From the NCBI GenBank assembly GCA_027486895.1, contig JAIXOE010000057.1, forward strand, positions 1 to 64,000: DNA of 64,000 bases, written 5' to 3'. Both the position numbers and the translations under genes were made by a program. The notes under the pieces were generated by a model, which did no database searches, was not told where the DNA came from, and saw nothing but the letters and a program-made list of their open reading frames with translations. Origin of the DNA: Sphingomonadales bacterium (lineage in GTDB: Bacteria > Pseudomonadota > Alphaproteobacteria > Sphingomonadales > Sphingomonadaceae). Positions 8,888 through 18,030 of the stretch are shown here, in pieces (position 1 is the stretch's first letter; each line of letters opens with the position of its first letter).

Positions 8888-10071
8888 AGTTAACTGATAT
8901 TGAAACCTTCGTTGTCGGCAACCCGCCGCCGCATTTTGGCGGTCGCTATTTTGTCTTTGTGAAGATTACGACCGACACCGGCGTTTCAGGAATTGGCGAG
9001 GCCTATTGCGTACCGTTTGAACCGCATCTTGTCGCCAAGATGATTGAGGATGTGTTTGCGCGTTATGTCGCAGGCAATGACCCGCATGATATCGAGACGA
9101 TGTGGCGCCGGGTGTATTCAAGCGGTTTTACGCAGCACCCTGACCTCACGCTCATGGGCGTTTTGTCCGCGCTCGAAATGGCGTGCTGGGACATTATCGG
9201 TAAGGAAGCGAACAAGCCGGTTTATAAATTACTAGGTGGGCAAGTTCACGAACGACTGCGTGCCTATACCTATATCTATCCGCGGCCCGGTGACAAAAAG
9301 GACGTTTATCACGACCCTGACCTCGCCGCAGAACGGTCGGCAGAATATTTGAGCCAAGGTTTTACCGCACTGAAGTTTGATCCCGCAGGTCCTTATTCGG
9401 CGTTTGATGGACGGCAATTGTCGTTGGAGGCGCTTGACCTGTGCGAGCGATTTGCAAAGTCGCTGCGCGAAGCGGTTGGCATGAAAGCAGACCTGCTGTT
9501 CGGGACTCACGGCCAAATGACGGCTGCAGGTGCGATCCGGCTCGCCAAACGCCTTGAACCATATGATCCGCTCTGGTTGGAAGAACCAGTGCCGCCTGAT
9601 GCGCCTGATGAGATGGCCAAGGTTGCAAGGGCAACATCGATCCCCATTGCAACCGGCGAACGGCTCACCACCAAATATGATTTCGCACGGTTATTGCGTG
9701 CAGGCGCCGCAGCAATATTACAAATGAACCTTGGACGGGTTGGAGGCATATTGGAGGCAAAGAAGATAGCCGCGATGGCCGAGGTTGATCATGTGCAAAT
9801 TGCACCACACCTTTATTGCGGACCAATCGTTGGCGCTGCGAACATCCAGATTGCGACCTGTTCGCCAAACTTTCTCATACTTGAAAGCATTGAGACGTGG
9901 GGCGGTTTCCATACTGAAATTTTGAAATCACCAATTCGGTTTGAAGAGGGACATGTCATCCCATCGACTGCGCCGGGCTTGGGGGTCGAACTGAACGAAG
10001 ATGTAGCCCGTGCCAATCCATATACCGGCAATATGCTTCACCTCGAAATGACGCAGTACCCCGTTCAGTGA
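8884..10071 (+). CDS. Mandelate racemase/muconate lactonizing (enolase superfamily) enzyme, dehydratase-like
   Basis: This 395-aa protein has a capping domain to about residue 120 and a barrel after it. It resembles sugar-acid dehydratases of the DgoD type (ALEMACWDIIGK, LLGGQVHERLRAY). Recognisable active-site positions are Lys164 (LKF), Glu233/234 (WLEEPVPP), Glu259 (ATGERL) and His309 (IAPHLYCGP). The place normally filled by the first metal-ligand Asp reads FGTHGQ, with Gly207 where Asp is expected and His209 two residues on. Either the subfamily uses a different ligand set or metal binding is altered. It has 4-bp overlaps with both neighbours, so it belongs to the same oxidation pathway. 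Acid dehydration or cycloisomerisation is the likely chemistry. Confidence 0.8.
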   Translation: MKLTDIETFVVGNPPPHFGGRYFVFVKITTDTGVSGIGEAYCVPFEPHLVAKMIEDVFARYVAGNDPHDIETMWRRVYSSGFTQHPDLTLMGVLSALEMACWDIIGKEANKPVYKLLGGQVHERLRAYTYIYPRPGDKKDVYHDPDLAAERSAEYLSQGFTALKFDPAGPYSAFDGRQLSLEALDLCERFAKSLREAVGMKADLLFGTHGQMTAAGAIRLAKRLEPYDPLWLEEPVPPDAPDEMAKVARATSIPIATGERLTTKYDFARLLRAGAAAILQMNLGRVGGILEAKKIAAMAEVDHVQIAPHLYCGPIVGAANIQIATCSPNFLILESIETWGGFHTEILKSPIRFEEGHVIPSTAPGLGVELNEDVARANPYTGNMLHLEMTQYPVQ

Positions 10072-11693
10072 CCGAGGAATTCGACTATATCATCGTCGGC
10101 GCAGGCACGGCGGGTTGTGTGCTGGCCAACCGGTTGACTGAAGACGGCAAGTACAGCGTCTTGTTGCTGGAGGCTGGGGGAAGCGATCGTTCGATCTGGA
10201 TACAGATGCCCATCGGCTATGGACGAACGTTTTTCGATAAGCGTATCAACTGGATGTACGATACTGAGCCAGTTGAGGCGCTTGGCGGCAGGCAGAGCTA
10301 TTGGCCGCGCGGCAAGGTAATCGGTGGGTCAGGTTCGATCAACGCGATGGTCTATGTGCGAGGGCAGCCGCGCGATTTCGATGATTGGAAAGCCTTGGGC
10401 AATGAAGGCTGGGGTTGGGAAGACGTGCTGCCCTATTTCAAAAAGTCCGAAGATTTTGATTGGCATAGCGCGCACCATGGCCAGGGCGGGCCACAGCATG
10501 TCACTGACATCTCGCCATTCGCTCACCCAATTTGCCGCAGCTTTATTGAAGCGGCGCAGACATTGGGCCTGCCCGCCAGTAGCGACTTCAACGGTTGTAA
10601 GCCGGAGGGTGTAGGATATTATCAAATCAACACCCGCGGTGGATGGCGCGCATCGACTGCGAATGCGTTTCTACATCCTGTGCGAAAGCGCCAGAACCTA
10701 AAACTGAAGACGCGGGCGCACACGACACGCATATTGTTCGACGGACGGCGCGCGGTGGGCGTTGCGTATACCTGTAAAGGGGCAAGCTTAGAGGCAAAGG
10801 CGCGGCGCGAAGTGATACTGGCTGGGGGCGCAATTAATTCGCCGCAATTGTTGATGCTGTCGGGTATTGGTGATGCGGGCCATCTGAAAAATTTGGGTAT
10901 CGAACCTATTGTCGATGCAAAGGCCGTAGGCCGAAATTTGCAGGACCATATTGCAGTGTCCTATTTCTACAAAGTCCGCACGGCGACGCTGAACGATTTG
11001 CTGCACCCGTTCTTGGGCAAAATCCGCGCCGGATTACGCTATATGGCGGATCGGGCCGGGCCGCTGTCGTTAAGCGTCAATCAAAGCGGGGGTTTTGTGC
11101 GCAGCGATGCAACGAAAATGCACCCGAATTTGCAACTGTATTTCAGTCCGGTCAGCTACACCAAAACGCCCTTGTCGGAACGAAAGCTGCTGAACCCGGA
11201 TCCATTCTCGGCGTTTCTGCTCTCGCATAACCCCTGTCGTCCGACCAGTCGGGGGCATATTGAACTCGCCTGCGCCGACCCTGCCAAATATCCGGTCATC
11301 CACCCGAACTATCTCGCAACGCAAACGGACATTGACGATGTACTGGCAGGCAACCGATTGCTGAAGCAACTTGCGCGCACGAAGCCGCTTGCGGATATCA
11401 TTACTGAAGAGCTCATTCCTGGCCAGCACATCGATGGTGATGAAGCCCTGCTCGCGGATTTTCGCGCGCGTGCCGATACTGTCTATCATCCGACAAGTAC
11501 TTGCATGATGGGGCCGGATGCAGCGACCTCCGTGGTCGATGTCCGCTTACGTGTGCATGGTGTGGACGGTCTTCGTGTCATCGACGCCTCCGTATTTCCG
11601 ACAATCACATCCGGCAACACCAACGCCCCAACGGTCATGGTGGCCGAAAAGGGCGCCGCCATGGTTCTGGAAGACGCAAAAAGCATGCGTTAA
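10068..11693 (+). CDS. GMC-family FAD-dependent alcohol oxidoreductase (choline dehydrogenase-like)
   Basis: This 541-aa glucose-methanol-choline oxidoreductase starts at GTG 10068, overlapping the upstream stop by 4 bp. The N-terminal FAD motif is [20 protein letters not shown] signature 1 is [19 protein letters not shown], signature 2 is [16 protein letters not shown], and the C-terminal active-site segments are [10 protein letters not shown] (catalytic His) and [20 protein letters not shown]. The family oxidises primary or secondary alcohols to aldehydes or ketones and passes electrons to quinone or an acceptor protein. With the aldehyde dehydrogenase upstream it would make an alcohol-to-acid pair. 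No membrane anchor or signal peptide is seen. Confidence 0.9.
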   Translation: MTEEFDYIIVGAGTAGCVLANRLTEDGKYSVLLLEAGGSDRSIWIQMPIGYGRTFFDKRINWMYDTEPVEALGGRQSYWPRGKVIGGSGSINAMVYVRGQPRDFDDWKALGNEGWGWEDVLPYFKKSEDFDWHSAHHGQGGPQHVTDISPFAHPICRSFIEAAQTLGLPASSDFNGCKPEGVGYYQINTRGGWRASTANAFLHPVRKRQNLKLKTRAHTTRILFDGRRAVGVAYTCKGASLEAKARREVILAGGAINSPQLLMLSGIGDAGHLKNLGIEPIVDAKAVGRNLQDHIAVSYFYKVRTATLNDLLHPFLGKIRAGLRYMADRAGPLSLSVNQSGGFVRSDATKMHPNLQLYFSPVSYTKTPLSERKLLNPDPFSAFLLSHNPCRPTSRGHIELACADPAKYPVIHPNYLATQTDIDDVLAGNRLLKQLARTKPLADIITEELIPGQHIDGDEALLADFRARADTVYHPTSTCMMGPDAATSVVDVRLRVHGVDGLRVIDASVFPTITSGNTNAPTVMVAEKGAAMVLEDAKSMR

Positions 11694-11709
11694 TTTTATT
11701 TACCAGTCC
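11694..11709 (+). promoter_or_regulatory. TTTACCAGTCC-type repeated element, copy upstream of LysR gene
   Basis: TTTTATTTACCAGTCC lies directly after the GMC stop codon and 54 bp before the LysR start. It matches the element at 15524-15539 (TTTTTTTAACCAGTCC) at 14 of 16 positions and resembles 1153-1168 upstream of the TonB receptor. It is a possible binding half-site for the adjacent LysR protein; this is inference from recurrence only. Confidence 0.3.
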
Positions 11710-11762
11710 TTTTCTGCTGTGCTACCTCCTTGTGACAGCGCGAATCCGGGGAGGGAGCGGCG

Positions 11763-12692
11763 ATGCATCCGAAGATCGATTTAAAGCAGTTGCCGCCGTT
11801 AAAGGCGCTAAAGGGGTTCGAGGCAGCAACCCGCCATCAAAGTATCCGCGATGCAGCAGACGAGCTCTGCCTCACCCATCCCGCAGTCAGCCATCAGGTC
11901 CAACTCATTGAAGATGCGCTTGGTGTGACGCTGTTCGTGCAGGAAGGGCGCCATATCGTCTCTACGGAAGAAGGTAAGGTTCTTTACCCCTATGTCCGCG
12001 CTGCCTTTGAATCGTTGCTTGAGGGCGTTGAGGAAGTGCACCGCAACGCGCTCGACAAGCCACTTCGCGTGCAGACCTATGTGACGGCCTCGATACGTTG
12101 GCTCGCAAGGCGCGTTCCCCAGTTTCTGGCTGCACACCCTGAGGTAAAGCTTACGCTTAACACATGTGCCGTTGAATGGGAATTTGACGATGTTCATGCG
12201 GACGTCGGCCTCGTTTACTGCGCTTCCGAACCCGACCCGGCCAAATTTCATTGGGTTCCGCTGTATGAATATGCGCTGTTTCCCGTTTGTAGTCCGGACG
12301 TTGCCGAGGCGATGGGCCCGGACCCAAGCCCGCTGACGTTGATGACCAAGCCGCTCGTTGCCATCTATACGGAAGTGCAAAATTGGGAGACGTGGTTTGC
12401 TTCGGCTGGATCAGCGTTTGAACCCTCCGTGCCCTATCTCATGGTCGATACCTTGGCCGTTGCGCTTGAAATGGCGCTAAATGGTGAGGGCATTGCACTG
12501 GTCAACGGCCCGTTTGTCGATCAGGATTTGGCAGCGGGTAGGCTCGTTCAGCCCCTTGACCATAAAGCGGTGTGCCCCGGTGCATGGGGGCTGATATGCC
12601 GCAAGGATATGAGAGAAAACCCCCGCATTCGAACATTCATGGACTGGGTGATCAAGAATGTCGGGGAAAACCGGTTGCCAAACGCCGCTTAG
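11763..12692 (+). CDS. LysR-family transcriptional regulator (GcvA-like)
   Basis: This 309-aa regulator has an N-terminal winged helix-turn-helix (LKALKGFEAATRHQSIRDAA then LTHPAVSHQVQLIEDALG) and a periplasmic-binding-protein-like effector domain from about residue 95 (RVQTYVTASIRWLARRVPQF). The PPLKALKGFEAA opening is typical of the GcvA branch. A strong ribosome site, GGGGAGGGAG, precedes ATG 11763. It sits 69 bp after the GMC gene and is the last gene of that operon, so it is the obvious candidate regulator for the receptor-to-GMC genes. Its stop overlaps the convergent gene downstream by 4 bp. Confidence 0.9.
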   Translation: MHPKIDLKQLPPLKALKGFEAATRHQSIRDAADELCLTHPAVSHQVQLIEDALGVTLFVQEGRHIVSTEEGKVLYPYVRAAFESLLEGVEEVHRNALDKPLRVQTYVTASIRWLARRVPQFLAAHPEVKLTLNTCAVEWEFDDVHADVGLVYCASEPDPAKFHWVPLYEYALFPVCSPDVAEAMGPDPSPLTLMTKPLVAIYTEVQNWETWFASAGSAFEPSVPYLMVDTLAVALEMALNGEGIALVNGPFVDQDLAAGRLVQPLDHKAVCPGAWGLICRKDMRENPRIRTFMDWVIKNVGENRLPNAA

Positions 12693-13642
12693 CGCTTCGG
12701 CACGACTTCATAGCCTGGCTCTTCGGGTTCATCGTCCACCATATCGGCCGGAAATCCCGTACCCAAAACCTTAATGCCGAGCGGTTCTTCATAACGGCGG
12801 ATGATGTTGGGTGAAAATTCGCGAGGTCCATAAGCGTCCTCGCCTTCCTTGAAGATTTTTACGATGAGCGGCGAGAGTTCAACCGGGACATGCGCGGCAT
12901 GGGCAATTTTGTCGAACAGGCCCACGTCTTTGCTCACGAGATCCATGGTGAAATTGATGTCGCGGCTACCGTTGAGAATCACCTGGCTTTCGGTTTCATG
13001 GACAAAGCTGTTGCCCGACGAAATCCGGATCGCCTCATATGTGGTGTTCATATCAAGCCCGATGGCTTTGCATGTGGTCAACGCCTCGGCCAGCGCGACG
13101 AGATGTACCGTGCAGAGATAGTTGGTCATCACCTTCAATTGTGACGCGGTTCCCAGGTCGCCGGTGTGTAATATGCGTCGTCCCATTGTCGTCAAAACGG
13201 GAAGAACAAATTCGAACGCAGCGCGCGGGCCACCTGCAAAAATCGCAATGTTGCCGGTGTCTGCGCGATGGCAGCCGCCCGAAACCGGGCATTCCATGAA
13301 CATGGCGCCACGCGCTTCGACCAAAGCGCCGAGCCGGATGATTTCGCTATAATCGGTCGTGCTCATTTCGAGCCAAACCTGACCCGGGCGCATGACTTGA
13401 AGAAAGCCGTCTTCAGCCTCTGCAACGGCAGCGCTGGCTGCGGGCGAAGGCAGGCAGGTAATGATGAGGTCGACGGCCTCGCCCAACTCTCTTGGTGATG
13501 CCGCAGAGTTTGCGCCGCGCGCGACATATTCGGCAACGAGTGTGCTATCAAGGTCGCGGACAGTAACATCATGTCCATTGCGGATTAGGCTACCGGCCAG
13601 TTTTCCGCCGACATTGCCAAGGCCGATAAATCCGATTTTCAT
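12689..13642 (-). CDS. NAD(P)-dependent beta-hydroxyacid dehydrogenase (3-hydroxyisobutyrate dehydrogenase-like)
   Basis: This 317-aa member of the 6-phosphogluconate/3-hydroxyisobutyrate dehydrogenase superfamily opens with the Rossmann motif MKIGFIGLGNVGGKLAGSL. It has the substrate motif ECPVSGGCHRADTG and the catalytic-Lys helix ASQLKVMTNYL. The C-terminus carries an acidic extension (DDEPEEPGYEVVPKR) beyond the usual family end. The start is ATG 13642; the upstream in-frame extension adds 25 residues with no homology. The family oxidises 3-hydroxy acids to semialdehydes. It is convergent with the LysR gene, overlapping at the stop codons, with no adjoining genes on its strand for 150 bp. 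Confidence 0.85.
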   Translation of the reverse strand: MKIGFIGLGNVGGKLAGSLIRNGHDVTVRDLDSTLVAEYVARGANSAASPRELGEAVDLIITCLPSPAASAAVAEAEDGFLQVMRPGQVWLEMSTTDYSEIIRLGALVEARGAMFMECPVSGGCHRADTGNIAIFAGGPRAAFEFVLPVLTTMGRRILHTGDLGTASQLKVMTNYLCTVHLVALAEALTTCKAIGLDMNTTYEAIRISSGNSFVHETESQVILNGSRDINFTMDLVSKDVGLFDKIAHAAHVPVELSPLIVKIFKEGEDAYGPREFSPNIIRRYEEPLGIKVLGTGFPADMVDDEPEEPGYEVVPKR

Positions 13643-13790
13643 GATTGCACCCAGTTCTTTTCCAGCGGGCGTTCTGTGCCCTTTGGAAAAGTTAGAGCGC
13701 CGTCGATGCGCTGCCACAATTGAAAAATTTGGCCAATTGGGTGAATTATTTTGCAGCGCCTACGGACAAGTCCAAGCCGCTGAATGTTGC

Positions 13791-14573
13791 TTAGGTGACG
13801 CTATATCCAAGCTTGGCAGACAGAGCCTCGGCAAGCCTCGTACGTGCAAGGGCGCAGACGACTTTTCGATCGGCAAGCGCACCGGGATCAAAGGGTTCGA
13901 GGAAGTGGACGTCTACGTCGTAACTCCCGGGCCGTGTGAATGCGCGCCATGCGCTTTCCCAACCAGTCTCCTCACCCAGCCAAGCGATATCTGGGCCGTT
14001 GGCGCCAAAGTCCAGCAGAACCGGCTGAATCATCATTGGCCTGGGCGGCGGTGCCAATGTCGCAAATAGCGACTGTTTGAATGGCAATAGCCCACGGCCA
14101 TCGGACGTCGTGCCTTCGGGGAAAAGCGTTACTGACCAGTTCTCTGCAATCGCTTCGCGTAACTCGGCCACTTGTTGCGCGACATTCTGCTTTTCGGTGC
14201 GGCTAATGAAAATCGTGCGGTTCAGCTTTGCGAGCCAGCCGATCACGGGCCAGTCCCGCACGCCATCCTGCGCGACAAACGAAGAACCCGTGATGCCTGC
14301 CAATATCGGTATATCGTGCCACGAAATATGGTTGGCGACAAAAAATACATCCCAGCGCAAGGGACTGCCGTGAACGCGAACACGCGCGCCCAGAGCACGC
14401 GCGGCAATGCGCAGAAATAACATAGCCCATGGCGAAGGCAATTTCAGCAGATGCCAAACGAGATGCAGCGGCAATAACACCGCAAGCGGCAGCGCAATCC
14501 ACACCACGCGAACGGCGCATAAGAAACATGCCTGCAGATCAACCTTTGGTATTGAAATGCTAATAGTCGCCAT
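13791..14573 (-). CDS. Lysophospholipid acyltransferase (PlsC family)
   Basis: This 260-aa membrane-associated acyltransferase transfers a fatty-acyl group to a lysophospholipid, typically 1-acylglycerol-3-phosphate. The HX4D catalytic motif is NHISWHDIPIL, and the phosphate-binding motif appears as FPEGTTSDG. A hydrophobic segment near residues 17-45 (FLCAVRVVWIALPLAVLLPL) anchors it to the inner membrane. It appears monocistronic. The region upstream (14574-14691) is AT-richer and probably holds its promoter, but no convincing -35/-10 pair was found. It appears to be a housekeeping gene unrelated to the catabolic neighbours. Confidence 0.88.
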   Translation of the reverse strand: MATISISIPKVDLQACFLCAVRVVWIALPLAVLLPLHLVWHLLKLPSPWAMLFLRIAARALGARVRVHGSPLRWDVFFVANHISWHDIPILAGITGSSFVAQDGVRDWPVIGWLAKLNRTIFISRTEKQNVAQQVAELREAIAENWSVTLFPEGTTSDGRGLLPFKQSLFATLAPPPRPMMIQPVLLDFGANGPDIAWLGEETGWESAWRAFTRPGSYDVDVHFLEPFDPGALADRKVVCALARTRLAEALSAKLGYSVT

Positions 14574-14691
14574 CGGGTTCCACTTTATAATGCGGTCAAC
14601 ATTGAAAACTTGACGGCACTAGCCGCCGACTGTGACTTTGCGATGACGGTCCAACGCAGCGCTCTTTCGGGCAACGTTGGCATATCACGGA

Positions 14692-15456
14692 TTATCGCTT
14701 TTTCAAACGAAGCGCATCCCAACTGGCGTCGGCGAGCCATCCACCGTCGACAGGCAAGCTTGCGCCGTTTATAAAACTGTCTTCATGCGCAAGAAACGCA
14801 ATTGCCCGGGCGACATCCTCGGGCGCGGCAAAACGGGCCATTGGAACGCGGTCGATGATATCACTATCGGAATAGGCACCCGAGCCTTGGTCCGCTTCAT
14901 CCATTTCCGTTTTAATCCAGCCGGGGCACACGGCGTTTACGCGCACACCGCGGCCGCCCCATTCCGCAGCAAGCGTTCGCGTTAATCCCACCAACCCGTG
15001 TTTTGATGCATTATAAGCTGATCGATCAATAACACCGCGAAGGCCAGCAATCGAGGCAACGTTGACAATATTACCGTGGTGACGCGCAAGCATCTGTTTG
15101 CCGATTTCGCGGCATAGCAAAAACGGCCCAGTTAGGTTGATGCTCATGACGCGTTGCCATTGTTCGATAGTGGTGTCTTCGGCGCTGCAGATCAGACTGA
15201 TACCTGCGTTGTTGACCAGAACATCTGCTGCCCCATGCTCCCGCGCTATTTTCTCGGCCAGTTCGACGACAAATTCTTCGGATGAAATGTCACCGGAAAG
15301 CGCGGATACACTCCCGCCAAGTGCCACCAATGCTTCGACCTGCGCATCAAGTCGCTGCACGTCCGTCATGACGACATGATAGCCAGTGTCGGCCAAAAGC
15401 TTCGCCGTAACAAAGCCAACGCCTTGTGCAGCACCCGTAACCAACGCAACCCTCAT
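14692..15456 (-). CDS. SDR family NAD(P)-dependent oxidoreductase
   Basis: This 254-aa classical short-chain dehydrogenase has the cofactor motif VTGAAQGVGF, NNAG at about residue 86, catalytic Ser in VASIAG and YNASKHG (Tyr and Lys). An acidic Asp at the end of strand 2 (VMTDVQ) suggests NAD preference. It ends with GASLPVDGGWLAD, the usual family C-terminal segment. AAGG precedes the ATG by 8 bases. It is divergent from the flavoprotein operon across a 151-bp promoter region, so it may be co-regulated with N-methyl amine oxidation. Substrate is unknown. Confidence 0.88.
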   Translation of the reverse strand: MRVALVTGAAQGVGFVTAKLLADTGYHVVMTDVQRLDAQVEALVALGGSVSALSGDISSEEFVVELAEKIAREHGAADVLVNNAGISLICSAEDTTIEQWQRVMSINLTGPFLLCREIGKQMLARHHGNIVNVASIAGLRGVIDRSAYNASKHGLVGLTRTLAAEWGGRGVRVNAVCPGWIKTEMDEADQGSGAYSDSDIIDRVPMARFAAPEDVARAIAFLAHEDSFINGASLPVDGGWLADASWDALRLKKR

Positions 15457-15607
15457 AGCCCAACCTTCACATTATCAATCAACCCTGATCCCCTTACAGG
15501 CACCAGCGGTTCCCATCCAAAAATTTTTTTAACCAGTCCCGTCATATTCCCCATTTGTGCCTGACCTCAAACCCGCCCTAAGGTTCGGTCTTAAGGAGCA
15601 GGGCTTT
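15457..15607. promoter_or_regulatory. Divergent promoter region, SDR and N-methyl amine operon
   Basis: These 151 bp separate the minus-strand SDR from the first flavoprotein gene. They contain an A/T tract running into TTTTTTTAACCAGTCC (15524-15539), the 14-of-16 match to the element before the LysR gene at 11694. AAGGAGCA (15595-15602) is the ribosome site of the flavoprotein gene. No clear -35/-10 pair was recognised. Confidence 0.45.
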
Positions 15608-18025
15608 ATGCAAACATCGGCACGAGTTGTCATTATTGGCGGCGGCATCATGGGAGCTTCGCTGCTCTATCATCTCGCTGAGCTTGGCTGGACGGACTGC
15701 CTGCTGATCGAAAAAGACGAGCTGACCTCTGGCTCGACATGGCACGCCGCCGGACAATGCCCCAACATCACGGGCAGCTTCAACCTTGCCAAGATGCATG
15801 CCTATAGCAATGATCTCTATCCCCGGCTTGAGGGTCTGACTGGACAATATGTCAGCTGGCATAAATCGGGCGGCATCCGTCTTGCAACCAATGAGCGCGA
15901 ACTGGCGTGGATGCGCTACATTCAGGGCTTTTCGAAAATCATCGGGTTCGAGATGGAGATTATTCCGCCTGAGGAAATTCTGCGCCACAACCCATTCATG
16001 ACGCTTGACGGTGTCATTGCCGGTGCGCGGACGACGGAAGACGGACATGCTGATCCGTCCGGTATTTGCAACGCGCTTGCCATTGGTGCCAAGAATATGG
16101 GCGCCAAAATTGTGCGTAAAAACCGCGTGACAGCGCTGACTCAGTTGCCATCCGGCGAATGGGACGTGGAGACCGAGCAAGGCACCGTTCGGGCCGAAAT
16201 AGTCGTCAATGCTGCGGGTTGCTATGCCCGGCAAATCGCCCAAATGGCAGGCATCGATATCCCGGTGACGAACATGGAGCATCACTATGTTGTCACTGAT
16301 CCTATTCCAGCATTCAAAGATCGGGACGAAGAAATCCCGGTCATGCGCTGCCCGCATGTGTCGGGATATTTCCGGCAAGAGCAGAAGAGCGGACTGATTG
16401 GCGTTTACGAAAATACAGGTTTGGCCGAAGCATGGGCGCCGCGCGGCGGAAACCCTGAATGGGATTCGACAAGTGAGTTGTTTCCCGAAGATCTGGAGCG
16501 GATCGCCCCATGGCTTGAGCGCGCGATCGAACGCATGCCGATTTTTGGCGAAGTTGGTTTGCGGCGCTTCGTCAACGGCGCGATCCCGCATACGCCGGAT
16601 GGTGGACCGCTATTGGGACCAGCGGTTGGGCTTAAGAATTTTTGGCATTGTTGCGGCACAAGTTTTGGCATTGCGCAGGGCGGCGGGGCCGGAAAATATC
16701 TCGCGCAGTGGATGGTGTTCGGTGATGCCGATATCAACATGACTGAATTCGATCCGCGTCGTTATGGCCCTTATGCGGACGAAGATTACAGCCGGGCGAA
16801 GGTTTTCCTCGATTACCGGATGACGTTCACAACGCGGCTTCCCGGTGAAGAGGAACCCGATGGCCGCCCACAAAAGATGAGCGCGTTATATGGCCGGTTG
16901 CTGTCCGCTGGCGCAGTATATGGGGAAACCTACGGCTGGGAGCGGCCCAAATATTTTGCCCTCGATGGTGCAGAAGAAGTGGGTGGCTATCACCGCACAA
17001 ATAGCTTCGACGCGGTTGCCGCCGAGGTGAAGGCGGTTGCTGAGCGCGTGGGCGTGCTCGATCTGTCCGGCTTTGCCAAATATGATGTGAGCGGACCAGA
17101 CGCAGAAGCTTTCCTCAACCGTATCTGCGCCAACCGTATGCCAAAGAAATTGGGTGGTATCAGCTTGGTCCACCCGCTTTCGGTTCAGGGCCGCATTTAC
17201 GGCGAGATGACCGTAACACGTTTCGCGGATGACCATTTCTATTGCCTCTCTGCTGCTGCGGCTGAACAGCGCGACTGGGACTTGCTGATCCAAAGCAAAT
17301 TGGCGCACGAAGATGTGACCATCCGCAACCTGACGATGGACCTTGGCGTTCTGGTAATGAACGGTCCGCGTTCGCGCGATGTGCTGGAAAAACTGACGGA
17401 TGCCGACCTTAGCAACGAAGGTTTCCGCTGGCTAAGTGGTCAGGAAATTGTGATTGCGGGCATCACGATGCGCGCGCTTCGTGTCTCTTACGCGGGAGAG
17501 TTGGGCTGGGAATTGCATCCAGCGATGGAGGATCTCGCTGCACTTTATGAAGCAGTATGGGAAGCTGGTCAGGAATTCGGCATAGTCAACTACGGGCTCT
17601 ACGCGGCTAACAGTATGCGGGTCGAAAAGGGCTATAAGGCCTGGGGCTCGGAGCTAACTAATGAGCTCACCATGATTGAGGCGGACATGCCGCGCTTCAT
17701 CAATTTCAATAAGGATGATTTCGTCGGTAAGCAGGCGACGCTTGATGCGCCTGAGCGCTTCCGCATCGTGTATGGTGCTGTTGATGCCGCCAATGTCGAT
17801 GTGCGTGGCGCTGAGCCTTGCTTAATCGGGGACGATTGTATCGGCCTGACGACATCAGGCAGCTATGGCCACCGCGTTGGCAAGAGCCTGTTCTTCGCCT
17901 GTGTGCCAGTTGAAAACGCGGCGCCGGGATCGAAATTCGACATCATATTACAGGGCGAACGGCGCAGCGGTACCGTGCTCGAGCACCCTGCTTATGATCC
18001 TGATAACGCCAAAATGAAGGTCTGA
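15608..18025 (+). CDS. FAD-dependent dimethylglycine/sarcosine dehydrogenase-like protein 1
   Basis: This 805-aa flavoprotein combines a DAO-type FAD domain (VVIIGGGIMGASLLYHLAEL) to about residue 370, an FAO_M linker, and a C-terminal GcvT-like folate-binding domain (about 430 to the end). STWHAAGQ aligns with the TWH segment whose His carries covalent FAD in dimethylglycine dehydrogenase. The family oxidatively demethylates N-methyl amino acids and hands the one-carbon unit to tetrahydrofolate. ATG 15608 was chosen for its AAGGAGCA ribosome site; an in-frame upstream start at 15557 has none. It is 5 bp upstream of a paralogue. The residues after TWH (CPNITGSFN) differ from those of the paralogue, hinting at a different substrate. 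Confidence 0.85.
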   Translation: MQTSARVVIIGGGIMGASLLYHLAELGWTDCLLIEKDELTSGSTWHAAGQCPNITGSFNLAKMHAYSNDLYPRLEGLTGQYVSWHKSGGIRLATNERELAWMRYIQGFSKIIGFEMEIIPPEEILRHNPFMTLDGVIAGARTTEDGHADPSGICNALAIGAKNMGAKIVRKNRVTALTQLPSGEWDVETEQGTVRAEIVVNAAGCYARQIAQMAGIDIPVTNMEHHYVVTDPIPAFKDRDEEIPVMRCPHVSGYFRQEQKSGLIGVYENTGLAEAWAPRGGNPEWDSTSELFPEDLERIAPWLERAIERMPIFGEVGLRRFVNGAIPHTPDGGPLLGPAVGLKNFWHCCGTSFGIAQGGGAGKYLAQWMVFGDADINMTEFDPRRYGPYADEDYSRAKVFLDYRMTFTTRLPGEEEPDGRPQKMSALYGRLLSAGAVYGETYGWERPKYFALDGAEEVGGYHRTNSFDAVAAEVKAVAERVGVLDLSGFAKYDVSGPDAEAFLNRICANRMPKKLGGISLVHPLSVQGRIYGEMTVTRFADDHFYCLSAAAAEQRDWDLLIQSKLAHEDVTIRNLTMDLGVLVMNGPRSRDVLEKLTDADLSNEGFRWLSGQEIVIAGITMRALRVSYAGELGWELHPAMEDLAALYEAVWEAGQEFGIVNYGLYAANSMRVEKGYKAWGSELTNELTMIEADMPRFINFNKDDFVGKQATLDAPERFRIVYGAVDAANVDVRGAEPCLIGDDCIGLTTSGSYGHRVGKSLFFACVPVENAAPGSKFDIILQGERRSGTVLEHPAYDPDNAKMKV

Positions 18026-18030
18026 TCTGC

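Noticed and set aside
15578-16591. 337-codon open frame antisense to the first flavoprotein
   Set aside because: It mirrors a strongly coding GC-rich gene, has no recognisable domain or ribosome site, and is a codon-bias shadow.
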